Positions 14,801 through 23,011 of a stretch of 35,321 bases of DNA are shown here, piece by piece. The stretch spans positions 108,371 through 143,691 of the forward strand of contig NZ_CABVHJ010000014.1 of assembly GCF_902497745.1 (NCBI RefSeq), written 5' to 3'. The notes under the pieces are model-generated. The model saw only the letters and a program-made list of their open reading frames with translations, did no database searches and had not been told where the DNA came from. Position 1 is the stretch's first letter; each line of letters begins with the position of its first letter. Origin of the DNA: Pseudomonas fluorescens (GTDB lineage Bacteria > Pseudomonadota > Gammaproteobacteria > Pseudomonadales > Pseudomonadaceae). A program made the translations under genes and the position numbers.

Positions 14801-15217
14801 ATGAACATCTGCGGCATCGAAATCAAAGGCAGCGAAGCGATCATCGCCGTGGCCGCTCTCGACGGTTCGACCCTGAGCCACATTCCCCTCGCCACCAAAA
14901 AGATCGCCTTGGACGAAGACGACGAGGCGGCCAACGTGAAGCTGTTCGCGGCGCAGGTGGCGTCGTTTGTGCGGGAGAATTCGGTTGATCGGATTGCGAT
15001 CAAGAAGCGCAGCAAGAAGGGTGAGTTTGCCGGTGGGCCGACGACGTTCAAGATTGAAGGGATTTTGCAGTTGCTGGATGGTTGCGAGGTGATGTTGTTG
15101 TCGCCGCAGACGATCAATGCGCAGGCGAAGAAGCACAATTTTGAACTGCCGGGGACGCTGAACAAGTATCAGCATGAGGCTTATAAGGCTGCGTGTTCGG
15201 CGTTGCTCAAGAAGTAA
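14801..15217 (+). CDS. DUF3010 family protein
   Basis: This 138-residue soluble protein matches DUF3010, a small proteobacterial family without known function. It opens with a beta-hairpin GIEIKGSEAIIAVAALDG and later has DRIAIKKRSKKGEFAGGPTTFKIEG. That order of an acidic first strand, a basic loop and a glycine-rich helix start is reminiscent of RNase H-like folds, but this is a guess from pattern. The ATG at 14801 has AAGG upstream at loose spacing. The gene is bracketed by an exact 19-nt inverted repeat (14666 and 15230). It lies between the divergent tyrosinase and the TccC-like gene. Confidence 0.82.
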   Translation: MNICGIEIKGSEAIIAVAALDGSTLSHIPLATKKIALDEDDEAANVKLFAAQVASFVRENSVDRIAIKKRSKKGEFAGGPTTFKIEGILQLLDGCEVMLLSPQTINAQAKKHNFELPGTLNKYQHEAYKAACSALLKK

Positions 15218-15229
15218 GGAGATTGCAGC

Positions 15230-15248
15230 ACCTGTAATTTCTGACAGT
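15230..15248 (+). promoter_or_regulatory. 19-nt motif, copy upstream of the TccC-like gene
   Basis: Exact second copy of ACCTGTAATTTCTGACAGT, 13 bases after the DUF3010 stop and 58 bases before the TccC start, pointing toward TccC. A TTGACA lies just downstream at 15275. Confidence 0.6.
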
Positions 15249-15306
15249 GGTCAACCTGGTGAAAATAGCGCTACGTTGACACTTTCCAGCACCGCGGATT
15301 GGTCAA

Positions 15307-18060
15307 ATGGCCGCATCTCCCCACGGTAATATTCATCACGCTACTCCGCGCCTGATCGTGCAGGATTCACGCGGTCTGACGATTCGCAACGTGGCCTATT
15401 ACCGCGCCGATCCCGCTGAAACGCCGGAGCCGCGTATTACCCGTCAGGTATATGGTCCGAACGGGCACTTGGCTGCGGTCTGGGACCCGCGTCAATGGAT
15501 GAAGCGGGGCGCTCCCAATCTGACAACGCAGCACTCTCTTTCCGGTGTGCAACTGCTGAACGACAGTGTCGACGCTGGCTGGAAAGCGACAATGCCGGGC
15601 GCCGTCAGCGAACCTCGATTCGAATGGAATGGTCGACGCCACCAGCGTTGTATTGACTACGACGGCCAACTGCGTCCGACTGCCATTGCAGAACACCCTA
15701 TCGACCAGCCGGCCGTTACTACGGAACGGCTGACTTACGCCAACAGCGACACTGGTTATGCGCTGAATAACCAGTGTGGCCGACTGGTTCGCCACGATGA
15801 CACTGCTGGCTGTGTCCATTTCAATGATTACAACCTCGTGGGCACGAAGATCAGCGAGTCTCGACAGTTCTCAAGCGACTTGTCAGTTACCCACTGGCCC
15901 GAAGAACTACCGGATCGCAACAAAAAACTCGAAAGCGATGTTGCCGTCACTCGATGGACATTTAACACGCTAGGCGATCTGCTGATTCAAACGGATGCGC
16001 GCGCGAACCAACACCTTTTTACCTATGACATTGCAGGCCGGTTTGCCCAAATCAAACTCAGGCGACCATCGTGTCCCGACGCGGTTCTGATCAGCCATCG
16101 AGGTTACAACGCCAATGGCCAGATCGAGACTGAAACCTCAGGAAACGGGGTGGTAACAACTCGTCAATATGACGCTGAAAGCGATCGGTTAATCCAGCTC
16201 ATGTTCGCGCGCACCGGTCATGTCTTGCAGAACCTTGTTTACCGCTACGACCCTGTCGGCAATATCCGCCAGATCCAGGATTTGGTAGCGGTAACCCGCT
16301 ACTTCAGAAGTCAGCGCACGGACGCCACCAGCCAATATCGCTATGACTCCCTGTCTCAATTGGTAGAAGCCAGCGGTCGTGAATGTGTTCCCGATAATCT
16401 GGTACCCGGCATACACCAGGCTCCCGCCATTAGCGCGAAATCGTCAAGCACTTACAAACAGAAGTTTTCCTACGATCGGGCGGGAAACTTAACGACCCTG
16501 ATCCATGAGGGGCTTCGAGGCTACACCCGTGAAATGGTGACAACTCCTTCAAGCAACAGAAGTCTGCCCAAACCGGACTCGGGAGAACCGGACTTCATCA
16601 ACAGCTTCGACAACAACGGCAATTTACTCACCTTGTCCTCGGGGACGCGTGTTCTGCACTGGGACTGTCGCAACCAACTTAGCGAGGTTGTCCACGTCCG
16701 CAGAGAAGATGAGCCTGACGATGATGAGTCATACCGTTACGACAGTCTCGGCCAGCGTCTACGCAAGGTTCTACGTCGCAAGACGAAATCCTCAACCGCT
16801 ACGCGTGAAGTGCGTTATCTGCCGGGGCTGGAGATCCATATCAGGGGTGACGTGGAAGTGCGCCATGTCATGACGGCGGACGCTGGAGATTGCAACGCGC
16901 GCGCGCTGCACTGGAAAGAAAAGCCACCTGCTGGCATCGCCAGCGATCAACTCCGCTACAGCCTTGGCGATCACCTCGGATCTTGCACGCTTGAGTTGGA
17001 CGAGGCGGCGGCGGTGATTAGCCAAGAGGGTTACTACGCGTTCGGAGGCACAGCCTGGTGGATCGCCCGAAGTGATACTGAAGCTCAATACAAGACCGTC
17101 CGGTACTCGGGCAAAGAACAGGATGCCACGGGGCTTTATTACTACGGGCTTCGTTATTACGCACCCTGGCTACTGCGGTGGATCAATCCGGATCCGGCTG
17201 GCGATATTGACGGCGTGAATCGCTACCGGATGGTGCAAAACAACCCGTTGCGGTTCAAGGATGACCAAGGCCTTTCGCCGGTTGAGCCGATCAATGAATA
17301 CGAAAGGACAAACGCTGAAGCAGGACATGTGATTCTTTACCGACGAGCAAAAGATCTGCCTGAAAACGAGCGAAGGGAGTTCGAGAGTAACTACTCAACG
17401 ATGCTCGATTTCACAAAAAATGCCATATCTGCTTTATCCGGGAAAAACCTGACATCCGAAACTCAGGCAAAGTTGCGGCACATTTACGGCAACAACCTGG
17501 ATGAAGAACACCTCAAAACCGCCGCACACAAAGCCAGCAAACAACTAAAAAAAGTTCTTCATGGGGCAGTGATTGATCAAGGAAAAGCAGATCGTTTTGT
17601 CTTTACCTCAAACCACCCTCTAAAGCCGGGTCAAAGAGCCGCACGGAAAAAATTCAAACCCCAAGGTTCGGAAACAATCTACCTGAATCTCAAGGGCCGC
17701 CAACAATCGCCACCCCGCAACGCCGGCACCCTTTTCCACGAACTCAGTCATGTCCATGCCGGTACAAAAGACTTCTGGTATTTGTTTGCCGATTCGTCCC
17801 CTGACGATACAAAAGAGATGATCGACGCAAATATGGAAAAGGCCCTGCAGAAATCGTTATTGATCGCCAAAAACGGCCCCGACGTTTCAAAAATGAAAGA
17901 AAGGAATCGCGCCGCTGTAGCAAAACTAACTCAACGAGCAATGAACAGCTTTCATTCTCCGGACGAACAGGCGTTGGCCGCACAAATCGCTATCACGACC
18001 AAAAACGCTGACAGCCTGGCCGCCCTAGCTCTTCAGTTCAGATCTGGCGGTACTCACTAA
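15307..18060 (+). CDS. TccC/Rhs toxin with C-terminal aspzincin-like metallopeptidase
   Basis: This 917-residue protein is a TcC (TccC-type) subunit of insecticidal toxin complexes. The start TPRLIVQDSRGLTIRN is the family's N-terminus. Many YD/RHS repeats follow. The Rhs-associated core runs from RYSGKEQDATGLYYYGLRYY (599) through DPAGDIDG to FKDDQGL (ending 656), where self-cleavage is expected. The roughly 260-residue remainder is the hypervariable toxin. It has HELSH (811-815), then GTKDFWY (819-825), the HExxH plus GTxDxxY signature of M35 aspzincins, and ends with a NADSLAALALQF-like tail. The toxin part is visibly more AT-rich than its neighbours, as expected for a swapped tip. There are no TcA or TcB genes nearby, so it is an orphan cartridge. 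The start has no strong ribosome site. It overlaps cdhR by four bases, tail to tail. Confidence 0.9.
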   Translation: MAASPHGNIHHATPRLIVQDSRGLTIRNVAYYRADPAETPEPRITRQVYGPNGHLAAVWDPRQWMKRGAPNLTTQHSLSGVQLLNDSVDAGWKATMPGAVSEPRFEWNGRRHQRCIDYDGQLRPTAIAEHPIDQPAVTTERLTYANSDTGYALNNQCGRLVRHDDTAGCVHFNDYNLVGTKISESRQFSSDLSVTHWPEELPDRNKKLESDVAVTRWTFNTLGDLLIQTDARANQHLFTYDIAGRFAQIKLRRPSCPDAVLISHRGYNANGQIETETSGNGVVTTRQYDAESDRLIQLMFARTGHVLQNLVYRYDPVGNIRQIQDLVAVTRYFRSQRTDATSQYRYDSLSQLVEASGRECVPDNLVPGIHQAPAISAKSSSTYKQKFSYDRAGNLTTLIHEGLRGYTREMVTTPSSNRSLPKPDSGEPDFINSFDNNGNLLTLSSGTRVLHWDCRNQLSEVVHVRREDEPDDDESYRYDSLGQRLRKVLRRKTKSSTATREVRYLPGLEIHIRGDVEVRHVMTADAGDCNARALHWKEKPPAGIASDQLRYSLGDHLGSCTLELDEAAAVISQEGYYAFGGTAWWIARSDTEAQYKTVRYSGKEQDATGLYYYGLRYYAPWLLRWINPDPAGDIDGVNRYRMVQNNPLRFKDDQGLSPVEPINEYERTNAEAGHVILYRRAKDLPENERREFESNYSTMLDFTKNAISALSGKNLTSETQAKLRHIYGNNLDEEHLKTAAHKASKQLKKVLHGAVIDQGKADRFVFTSNHPLKPGQRAARKKFKPQGSETIYLNLKGRQQSPPRNAGTLFHELSHVHAGTKDFWYLFADSSPDDTKEMIDANMEKALQKSLLIAKNGPDVSKMKERNRAAVAKLTQRAMNSFHSPDEQALAAQIAITTKNADSLAALALQFRSGGTH

Positions 18061-19046
18061 GCAATCGGCGTGTCTTGGGGAGGCGAGACATCGACATCCT
18101 GCCGCCCCCCAACGCTTCGGCGGTCTTCGCGGGGGCAGCGGGCGAAGCGGGCGCGGTAGCTGCGGGTGAAGTAGGATGGCGATTCAAAGCCGCAGGCGAT
18201 GCTGACCTCGAGCACACTCATGTCGGTCTGGCGCAGTAGCTGCCGGGCTTTTTCCAGGCGCAGGCGCAGATAGAAATTGCTCGGCGTGTCGTTCAGGTGC
18301 AGCCGGAACAGGCGCTCCAGTTGCCGCCGCGTCACCTTGATCGATTCCGCCAATTGCAGCGTAGTCAGCGGCGGTTCGCTGTGCTGCTCCATCTCGCCGA
18401 TCACTTGCACCAGTTTCTTGTTGTTGATCCCGTAACGCGTGGCGACTTCCATGCGCTGGTGGTCTTTGCGTGGACGAATGCGCCCCAGCACAAACTGCTC
18501 GCTGACCTGAATCGCCAGTTGCGGGCCGTGGGCCTGGGCGATCAAATCGAGCATTAAATCGATGGACGCGGTGCCGCCGGCCGAGGTGATGCGCCGGCGG
18601 TCGATCTCGAACAGCTCCTGGGTCACGCTGAGTTGTGGATAAGATTCCTTGAATGCGTCGATGGCTTCCCAGTGCAGGGTCAGGCGATGGCTATCTAGCA
18701 GGCCCGCTTCAGCGAGGACAAAGCTGCCGGTGTCGATGGCGCCGAGGGTCACGCCTTCGTTATCCAGCCGCCGCAACCAGTGTTCAAGGGTGGGCGTGGC
18801 GAACTTCAGCGGTTCAAACCCGGCCACCACCAACAACGTCGCACCTTTCTTCAACGGCTCCAGCGCCGCATCAGCGTTGACCGACATGCCGTTGCTCGCC
18901 AGCACCGCCCCGCCATCGGCACTCAACACATGCCAACGATACAACTCACCACGAAAGCGGTTGGCCACGCGCAGCGGTTCGATTGCGGAGATAAAGCCAA
19001 TGGCGGAGAAGCCCGGCATCAGCAAAAAGTAGAAATCCTGAGACAT
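18057..19046 (-). CDS. cdhR: Carnitine-responsive AraC-family regulator CdhR
   Basis: CdhR activates the carnitine catabolic genes. The 329-residue protein has an N-terminal DJ-1/GATase-like sensor domain (about 1-190, with LLMPGFSAIGF and VVAGFEPL) and a C-terminal AraC helix-turn-helix pair (about 220-315; LQLAESIKVTRRQLERLF and VLEVSIACGFESPSYFTRSYRARF). The ATG at 19046 is preferred over upstream in-frame starts because GAGGG precedes it and the domain begins at once. It is divergent from caiX, as in P. aeruginosa PA5389/PA5388. Its likely operator is the 21-bp direct repeat at 19113-19148. It shares domain order with GbdR in this window. Confidence 0.93.
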   Translation of the reverse strand: MSQDFYFLLMPGFSAIGFISAIEPLRVANRFRGELYRWHVLSADGGAVLASNGMSVNADAALEPLKKGATLLVVAGFEPLKFATPTLEHWLRRLDNEGVTLGAIDTGSFVLAEAGLLDSHRLTLHWEAIDAFKESYPQLSVTQELFEIDRRRITSAGGTASIDLMLDLIAQAHGPQLAIQVSEQFVLGRIRPRKDHQRMEVATRYGINNKKLVQVIGEMEQHSEPPLTTLQLAESIKVTRRQLERLFRLHLNDTPSNFYLRLRLEKARQLLRQTDMSVLEVSIACGFESPSYFTRSYRARFARCPREDRRSVGGRQDVDVSPPQDTPIA

Positions 19047-19112
19047 GGCGCCCTCGGTCGACGGGTAGCGTGGCTCGTTGATACGCCGATTGTCGTCGGC
19101 GTTCAAGCGCAC

Positions 19113-19148
19113 AGGTCGCTACAGTGCAAATGCCAGTCGCCGCAGTGC
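19113..19148 (+). promoter_or_regulatory. Candidate CdhR operator: 21-bp direct repeat
   Basis: GTCGC-N2-CAGTGC occurs at 19115-19127 and again at 19136-19148, exactly 21 bp apart, i.e. on one helix face. Two direct half-sites near 21 bp apart are typical for AraC-family activators. The site lies between cdhR and caiX, about 90 bp before the caiX start. Assignment to CdhR is inference. Confidence 0.55.
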
Positions 19149-19237
19149 GCTTTTACGGGGGCATAGCTGCGTAACTTGGCATCACCGGCGCGTCAGACGC
19201 CGGGAACCACAATAAACGACCTGCCGAGGAACCCGAC

Positions 19238-20182
19238 ATGAAACGACTGATCAGCAGCTGTGTTCTTGCACTCAGCGGTACCGCTTTCTTGAGCGCCAGC
19301 GTCATGGCGGCCGAACCCGCCTCGTGCCAGAACGTGCGCATGGGCGTGGTCAACTGGACCGACGTGATCGCCACCAGTGCCATGACCCAGGTCCTGCTCG
19401 ACGGCCTCGGCTACAACACCAAACAAACCAGCGCGTCCCAGCAGATTATTTTCGCCGGGATTCGCGATCAGCGCCTGGACCTGTTCCTCGGTTACTGGAA
19501 CCCGCTGATGACCCAGACCATTACCCCGTTCGTCGACGCCAATCAGGTCAAAGTCCTCGACGCACCGAGCCTGAAAGACGCGCGCGCCACCCTCGCAGTG
19601 CCGACTTATCTGGCAGACAAGGGCCTGAAAACCTTCGCCGACATCGCCAAATTCGAAAAAGAACTGGGCGGCAAGATCTACGGTATCGAGCCAGGCTCGG
19701 GCGCCAACACGCAGATCAAGGCAATGATCGCCAAGAACCAGTTCGGCCTCGGCAAGTTCCAGTTGGTCGAGTCCAGTGAGGCCGGCATGCTCGCCGCCGT
19801 CGACCGCGCCGTGCGCCGCAAAGAGGCCGTGGTGTTCTTCGGCTGGGCGCCGCACCCGATGAACGTCAACGTAAAGATGACCTATCTGACCGGCAGTGAC
19901 GACGCCCTCGGCCCGAACGAAGGCATGGCTACCGTGTGGACGGTCACCGCGCCGAAATACGCCGAGCAGTGCCCGAACATCGGTCGCCTGCTGACCAACC
20001 TGACGTTCACCGCCGAGGACGAGAGCCGGATGATGCAACCGCTGCTCGACCACAAGGACGCTTTCGAATCGGCCAGGCAATGGCTCAAGGATCATCCCGA
20101 AGACAAGCAGCGCTGGCTTGAAGGTGTGACTACTTTCGATGGCAAACCGGCCGCTGAAAACCTCCAGCTGACCAGCAAATAA
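19238..20182 (+). CDS. caiX: Carnitine ABC-transporter substrate-binding protein CaiX
   Basis: CaiX is the periplasmic binding protein for carnitine that works with the CbcWV permease and ATPase core. The 314-residue protein has a signal peptide (cleavage likely after VMA, residue 24) and the OpuAC/ProX-type fold. Conserved elements are NWTDVIATSAMTQVLLDGLGY, DLFLGYWNPLM, and FFGWAPHPMN, whose tryptophans normally form the aromatic cage for the trimethylammonium group. It is paralogous to CbcX. The start at 19238 has GAGGAA eight bases upstream. It heads the plus-strand carnitine operon and is divergent from cdhR. No permease gene is adjacent, consistent with sharing CbcWV. Confidence 0.93.
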   Translation: MKRLISSCVLALSGTAFLSASVMAAEPASCQNVRMGVVNWTDVIATSAMTQVLLDGLGYNTKQTSASQQIIFAGIRDQRLDLFLGYWNPLMTQTITPFVDANQVKVLDAPSLKDARATLAVPTYLADKGLKTFADIAKFEKELGGKIYGIEPGSGANTQIKAMIAKNQFGLGKFQLVESSEAGMLAAVDRAVRRKEAVVFFGWAPHPMNVNVKMTYLTGSDDALGPNEGMATVWTVTAPKYAEQCPNIGRLLTNLTFTAEDESRMMQPLLDHKDAFESARQWLKDHPEDKQRWLEGVTTFDGKPAAENLQLTSK

Positions 20183-20198
20183 CCCTCTATTGAAAGCC

Positions 20199-20218
20199 CC
20201 TCTCCCGGATGGGAGAGG
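20199..20218. repeat. Single CCTCTCCC hairpin after caiX
   Basis: CCTCTCCC (20199-20206), GGAT loop, GGGAGAGG (20211-20218). It is a half-copy of the C-rich element family. A second, weaker hairpin (CGCAGC 20235-20240 with GCTGCG 20251-20256) follows. Both lie between caiX and cdhC and may lower expression downstream of the abundant binding protein. Confidence 0.6.
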
Positions 20219-20289
20219 CGACTGACCGACGCTTCGCAGCCCGAAAAAAAGCTGCGGACAGACCCATCACGCCTGAAGGAAACTGCACC

Positions 20290-21177
20290 ATGAACCACGA
20301 CGTCATCATCACCTGCGCACTCACCGGTGCTGGCGACACGACCGCCAAGAGCCCACACGTGCCGGTCACCCCGAAACAGATCGCTGCGGCGGCTGTTGAA
20401 GCGGCCAAGGCCGGCGCCACGGTTGTGCACTGCCATGTGCGCGATCCGCAGACCGGCAAGTTCAGCCGTGACGTAGCGCTGTACCGCGAAGTCATGGAGC
20501 GCATCCGCGAGGCGGACGTCGACATCATCGTCAACCTCACCGCCGGTATGGGCGGCGACCTGGAGATCGGCGCGGGCGAGAACCCGATGGAGTTCGGCCC
20601 GAACACCGATCTGGTCGGCCCGCTGACCCGTCTCGCCCATGTTGAAGAGTTGCTGCCGGAAATCTGCACTCTCGATTGCGGAACCCTGAACTTCGGCGAT
20701 GGCGACACCATTTATGTGTCCACTCCGGCGCAACTGCGAGCGGGCGCCAAGCGCATCACCGAGTTGGGCGTGAAGGCCGAGCTGGAGATTTTCGACACCG
20801 GTCACCTGTGGTTCGCCAAGCAGATGATCAAGGAAGGTTTGTTGGATAACCCGTTGTTCCAGCTGTGTCTGGGCATCCCGTGGGGCGCTCCGGCGGATAC
20901 CACCACCATGAAAGCCATGGTCGATAACTTGCCCGCTGACGCGGTGTGGGCCGGGTTCGGCATTGGCAGGATGCAGATGCCGATGGCGGCGCAAGCGGTG
21001 CTGCTGGGCGGCAACGTGCGGGTCGGGCTCGAAGACAATCTGTGGCTGGACAAAGGCGTGCTGGCCACCAACGGCCAACTGGTCGAACGCGCCACCGAGA
21101 TCCTCAGCCGCCTCGGCGCCCGCGTGCTGACCCCGGCTGAGGGCCGCAAGAAAATGGGCCTGACCCAGCGCGGTTAA
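20290..21177 (+). CDS. cdhC: 3-Dehydrocarnitine cleavage enzyme (BKACE, DUF849)
   Basis: This enzyme is a beta-keto-acid cleavage enzyme. Family members use zinc to condense a beta-keto acid with acetyl-CoA; with dehydrocarnitine the products are betainyl-CoA and acetoacetate. The 295-residue TIM-barrel protein has the zinc-site HCHVRD (His47, His49), NLTAGMGG, the loop GTLNFGD, and VRVGLEDNLW near the C-terminus. The ATG at 20290 has AAGGAAA at good spacing; an in-frame start at 20209 lies in repeat DNA and is rejected. The substrate is assigned from its position between caiX and cdhA. I use cdhC following P. aeruginosa naming. Confidence 0.92.
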   Translation: MNHDVIITCALTGAGDTTAKSPHVPVTPKQIAAAAVEAAKAGATVVHCHVRDPQTGKFSRDVALYREVMERIREADVDIIVNLTAGMGGDLEIGAGENPMEFGPNTDLVGPLTRLAHVEELLPEICTLDCGTLNFGDGDTIYVSTPAQLRAGAKRITELGVKAELEIFDTGHLWFAKQMIKEGLLDNPLFQLCLGIPWGAPADTTTMKAMVDNLPADAVWAGFGIGRMQMPMAAQAVLLGGNVRVGLEDNLWLDKGVLATNGQLVERATEILSRLGARVLTPAEGRKKMGLTQRG

Positions 21178-21196
21178 TTGCCCCACCTCAAAACCC

Positions 21197-21288
21197 TGTG
21201 GGAGCGAGCTTGCTCGCGAATGCGATGGCACTGCTGATGAAGATGCTGCGGATGTACCGCCCCCTTCGCGAGCAAGCTCGCTCCCACA
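21197..21288. repeat. REPIN between cdhC and cdhA
   Basis: The 24-nt arms 21197-21220 and 21265-21288 are exact complements (GTGGGAGCGAGCTTGCTCGC core) with a 44-base spacer. The position is inside the carnitine operon. Confidence 0.83.
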
Positions 21289-21318
21289 GTTGATCGCCGA
21301 ACTATTCAGGAAATCACC

Positions 21319-22284
21319 ATGAGCTTTATCACCGAAATCAAAACCTTCGCCGCGCTGGGCAGCGGTGTCATCGGCAGTGGCTGGGTCGCGCGCGCCCTCG
21401 CCCATGGCCTGGATGTGATCGCTTGGGATCCGGCGCCCGGCGCTGAAGCGGCACTGCGCAAACGCGTGGCCAATGCCTGGGACGCGCTGGAGAAAAACGG
21501 TCTGACGCCGGGTGCTTCGCAGGATCGTCTGCGCTTTGTCGCGACCATCGAAGAATGCGTGCGCGATGCCGACTTCATTCAGGAAAGCGCCCCGGAACGT
21601 CTGGAACTGAAACTCGATCTTCACAGCAAAATCAGCGCCGCCGCCAAGCCCAATGCTTTGATTGGTTCAAGTACTTCCGGCCTGTTGCCGAGCGAGTTTT
21701 ACGAGAGTTCGACGCATCCGGAACGCTGCGTGGTCGGCCACCCGTTCAACCCGGTTTATCTGTTGCCGCTGGTCGAAGTCGTGGGTGGCAAGAACACCGC
21801 GCCCGAGGCCGTTCAGGCAGCGATGAAAGTCTACGAATCCCTCGGTATGCGTCCGTTGCATGTGCGCAAGGAAGTGCCGGGGTTCATTGCCGACCGCTTG
21901 CTTGAAGCGCTGTGGCGTGAGGCGCTGCACTTGGTCAACGACGGTGTCGCGACCACTGGCGAGATCGACGATGCGATTCGATTTGGCGCTGGTTTGCGCT
22001 GGTCATTTATGGGTACGTTCCTGACTTACACCCTGGCCGGTGGTGATGCCGGCATGCGCCACTTCATGTCGCAATTCGGCCCGGCGTTGCAGTTGCCGTG
22101 GACGTATCTGCCAGCGCCGGAACTGACTGACAAACTGATTGATGATGTGGTCGATGGCACCAGTGATCAGCTCGGCCGCCACAGCATTTCGGCGCTGGAA
22201 CGCTATCGTGATGATTGCTTGCTGGCGGTGCTTGAGGCAGTGAAAACCACCAAGGAAAAACATGGCATGGCGTTCAGCGAGTGA
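21319..22284 (+). CDS. cdhA: L-carnitine dehydrogenase CdhA
   Basis: CdhA oxidises L-carnitine to 3-dehydrocarnitine with NAD+. The 321-residue protein belongs to the 3-hydroxyacyl-CoA dehydrogenase family. The NAD-binding GSGVIGSGW begins at residue 14, with Asp near 37 as the ribose-binding acid. The catalytic segment is VVGHPFNPVYLLPLVEVVGG. The C-terminal helical domain includes IDDAIRFGAGLRWSFMG, typical of L-carnitine dehydrogenases. The ATG at 21319 follows AGGAAA. Its neighbours (binding protein, BKACE and thioesterase) support the assignment over a generic hydroxyacyl-CoA enzyme. Confidence 0.94.
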   Translation: MSFITEIKTFAALGSGVIGSGWVARALAHGLDVIAWDPAPGAEAALRKRVANAWDALEKNGLTPGASQDRLRFVATIEECVRDADFIQESAPERLELKLDLHSKISAAAKPNALIGSSTSGLLPSEFYESSTHPERCVVGHPFNPVYLLPLVEVVGGKNTAPEAVQAAMKVYESLGMRPLHVRKEVPGFIADRLLEALWREALHLVNDGVATTGEIDDAIRFGAGLRWSFMGTFLTYTLAGGDAGMRHFMSQFGPALQLPWTYLPAPELTDKLIDDVVDGTSDQLGRHSISALERYRDDCLLAVLEAVKTTKEKHGMAFSE

Positions 22285-22306
22285 TATGTCTGCCGTGACA
22301 TTGCAG

Positions 22307-22464
22307 CCCTCACCCTAGCCCTCTCCCAGAGGTAGAGGGAACTGAGCGAGTTGAATGTTCGAGTTACGCCGACTTGCGCCACCGAGCCGAACTCAAGTTT
22401 TGAAAAGCCCCCGATCTGCTCCCTTTCCCCCTCGCCCCCTTGGGGGAGAGGGCTGGGGTGAGGG
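22307..22464. repeat. MITE-like inverted-repeat element, copy 3
   Basis: The ends at 22307-22327 and 22444-22464 are near-exact complements (CCCTCACCCTAGCCCTCTCC type). The inner segment around 22400-22432 (GAAAAGCCCCCGATCTGCTC) is identical to one in copy 4 at about 31564. It lies in the 226-bp gap between cdhA and cdhB. Confidence 0.73.
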
Positions 22465-22510
22465 GGTAGCTTTTGATCTTGAAGACCACCTAACTGCCGG
22501 AACCCAAATC

Positions 22511-22987
22511 ATGCCCAACCTCACCACCTACCAAACCCGAATCATCCCCGACTGGGTCGATTACAACGGCCACCTGCGCGACGCCTTCTACCTGCTGATT
22601 TTCAGCTACGCCACCGACGCCCTGATGGACCGTCTCGGCATGGACAGCAACAACCGCGAAGCCAGCGGCCACTCCCTGTTCACCCTCGAACTGCACCTCA
22701 ACTATCTGCACGAAGTGAAGCTCGATACCGAGGTCGAAGTACGCACGCAAATCATCGGCCACGACAGCAAACGCCTGCACCTCTATCACAGCCTGCACAA
22801 GGTCGGTGATGACCAGGAACTGTCCGGCAACGAACAGATGCTGTTGCACGTCGATCTCGCCGGCCCGCGTTCGGCGTTGTTCAGCCCGGACACCTTGAAC
22901 CGCCTGCAAGACATCGTCGCCGAGCAGAAAGACCTACCCGCTCCCGCTTACATCGGCCGCGTCATCGCGCTGCCGCCTGCAAGGTAA
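22511..22987 (+). CDS. cdhB: Betainyl-CoA thioesterase CdhB
   Basis: This small hotdog-fold thioesterase (158 residues, 4HBT family) releases glycine betaine from betainyl-CoA made by the cleavage enzyme. The family signature is DWVDYNGHLRDAFYLLIFS near 15-33, where the Asp, Asn and His positions form the active-site turn, followed by a long helix and HLNYLHEVKLDTEVEVRTQI. The ATG at 22511 is chosen because it precedes the domain directly; upstream in-frame sequence is repeat DNA. Its ribosome site is weak. The gene product links the carnitine branch to GbcAB. The next gene begins 24 bases later. Confidence 0.9.
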   Translation: MPNLTTYQTRIIPDWVDYNGHLRDAFYLLIFSYATDALMDRLGMDSNNREASGHSLFTLELHLNYLHEVKLDTEVEVRTQIIGHDSKRLHLYHSLHKVGDDQELSGNEQMLLHVDLAGPRSALFSPDTLNRLQDIVAEQKDLPAPAYIGRVIALPPAR

Positions 22988-23011
22988 ATCCATCGATCAC
23001 AAGGAGCCGCC

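Noticed and set aside
18047..19112. Longer CdhR starting at 19112
   Set aside because: The extra N-terminal residues have no ribosome site and precede the conserved start of the sensor domain; the ATG at 19046 has GAGGG.
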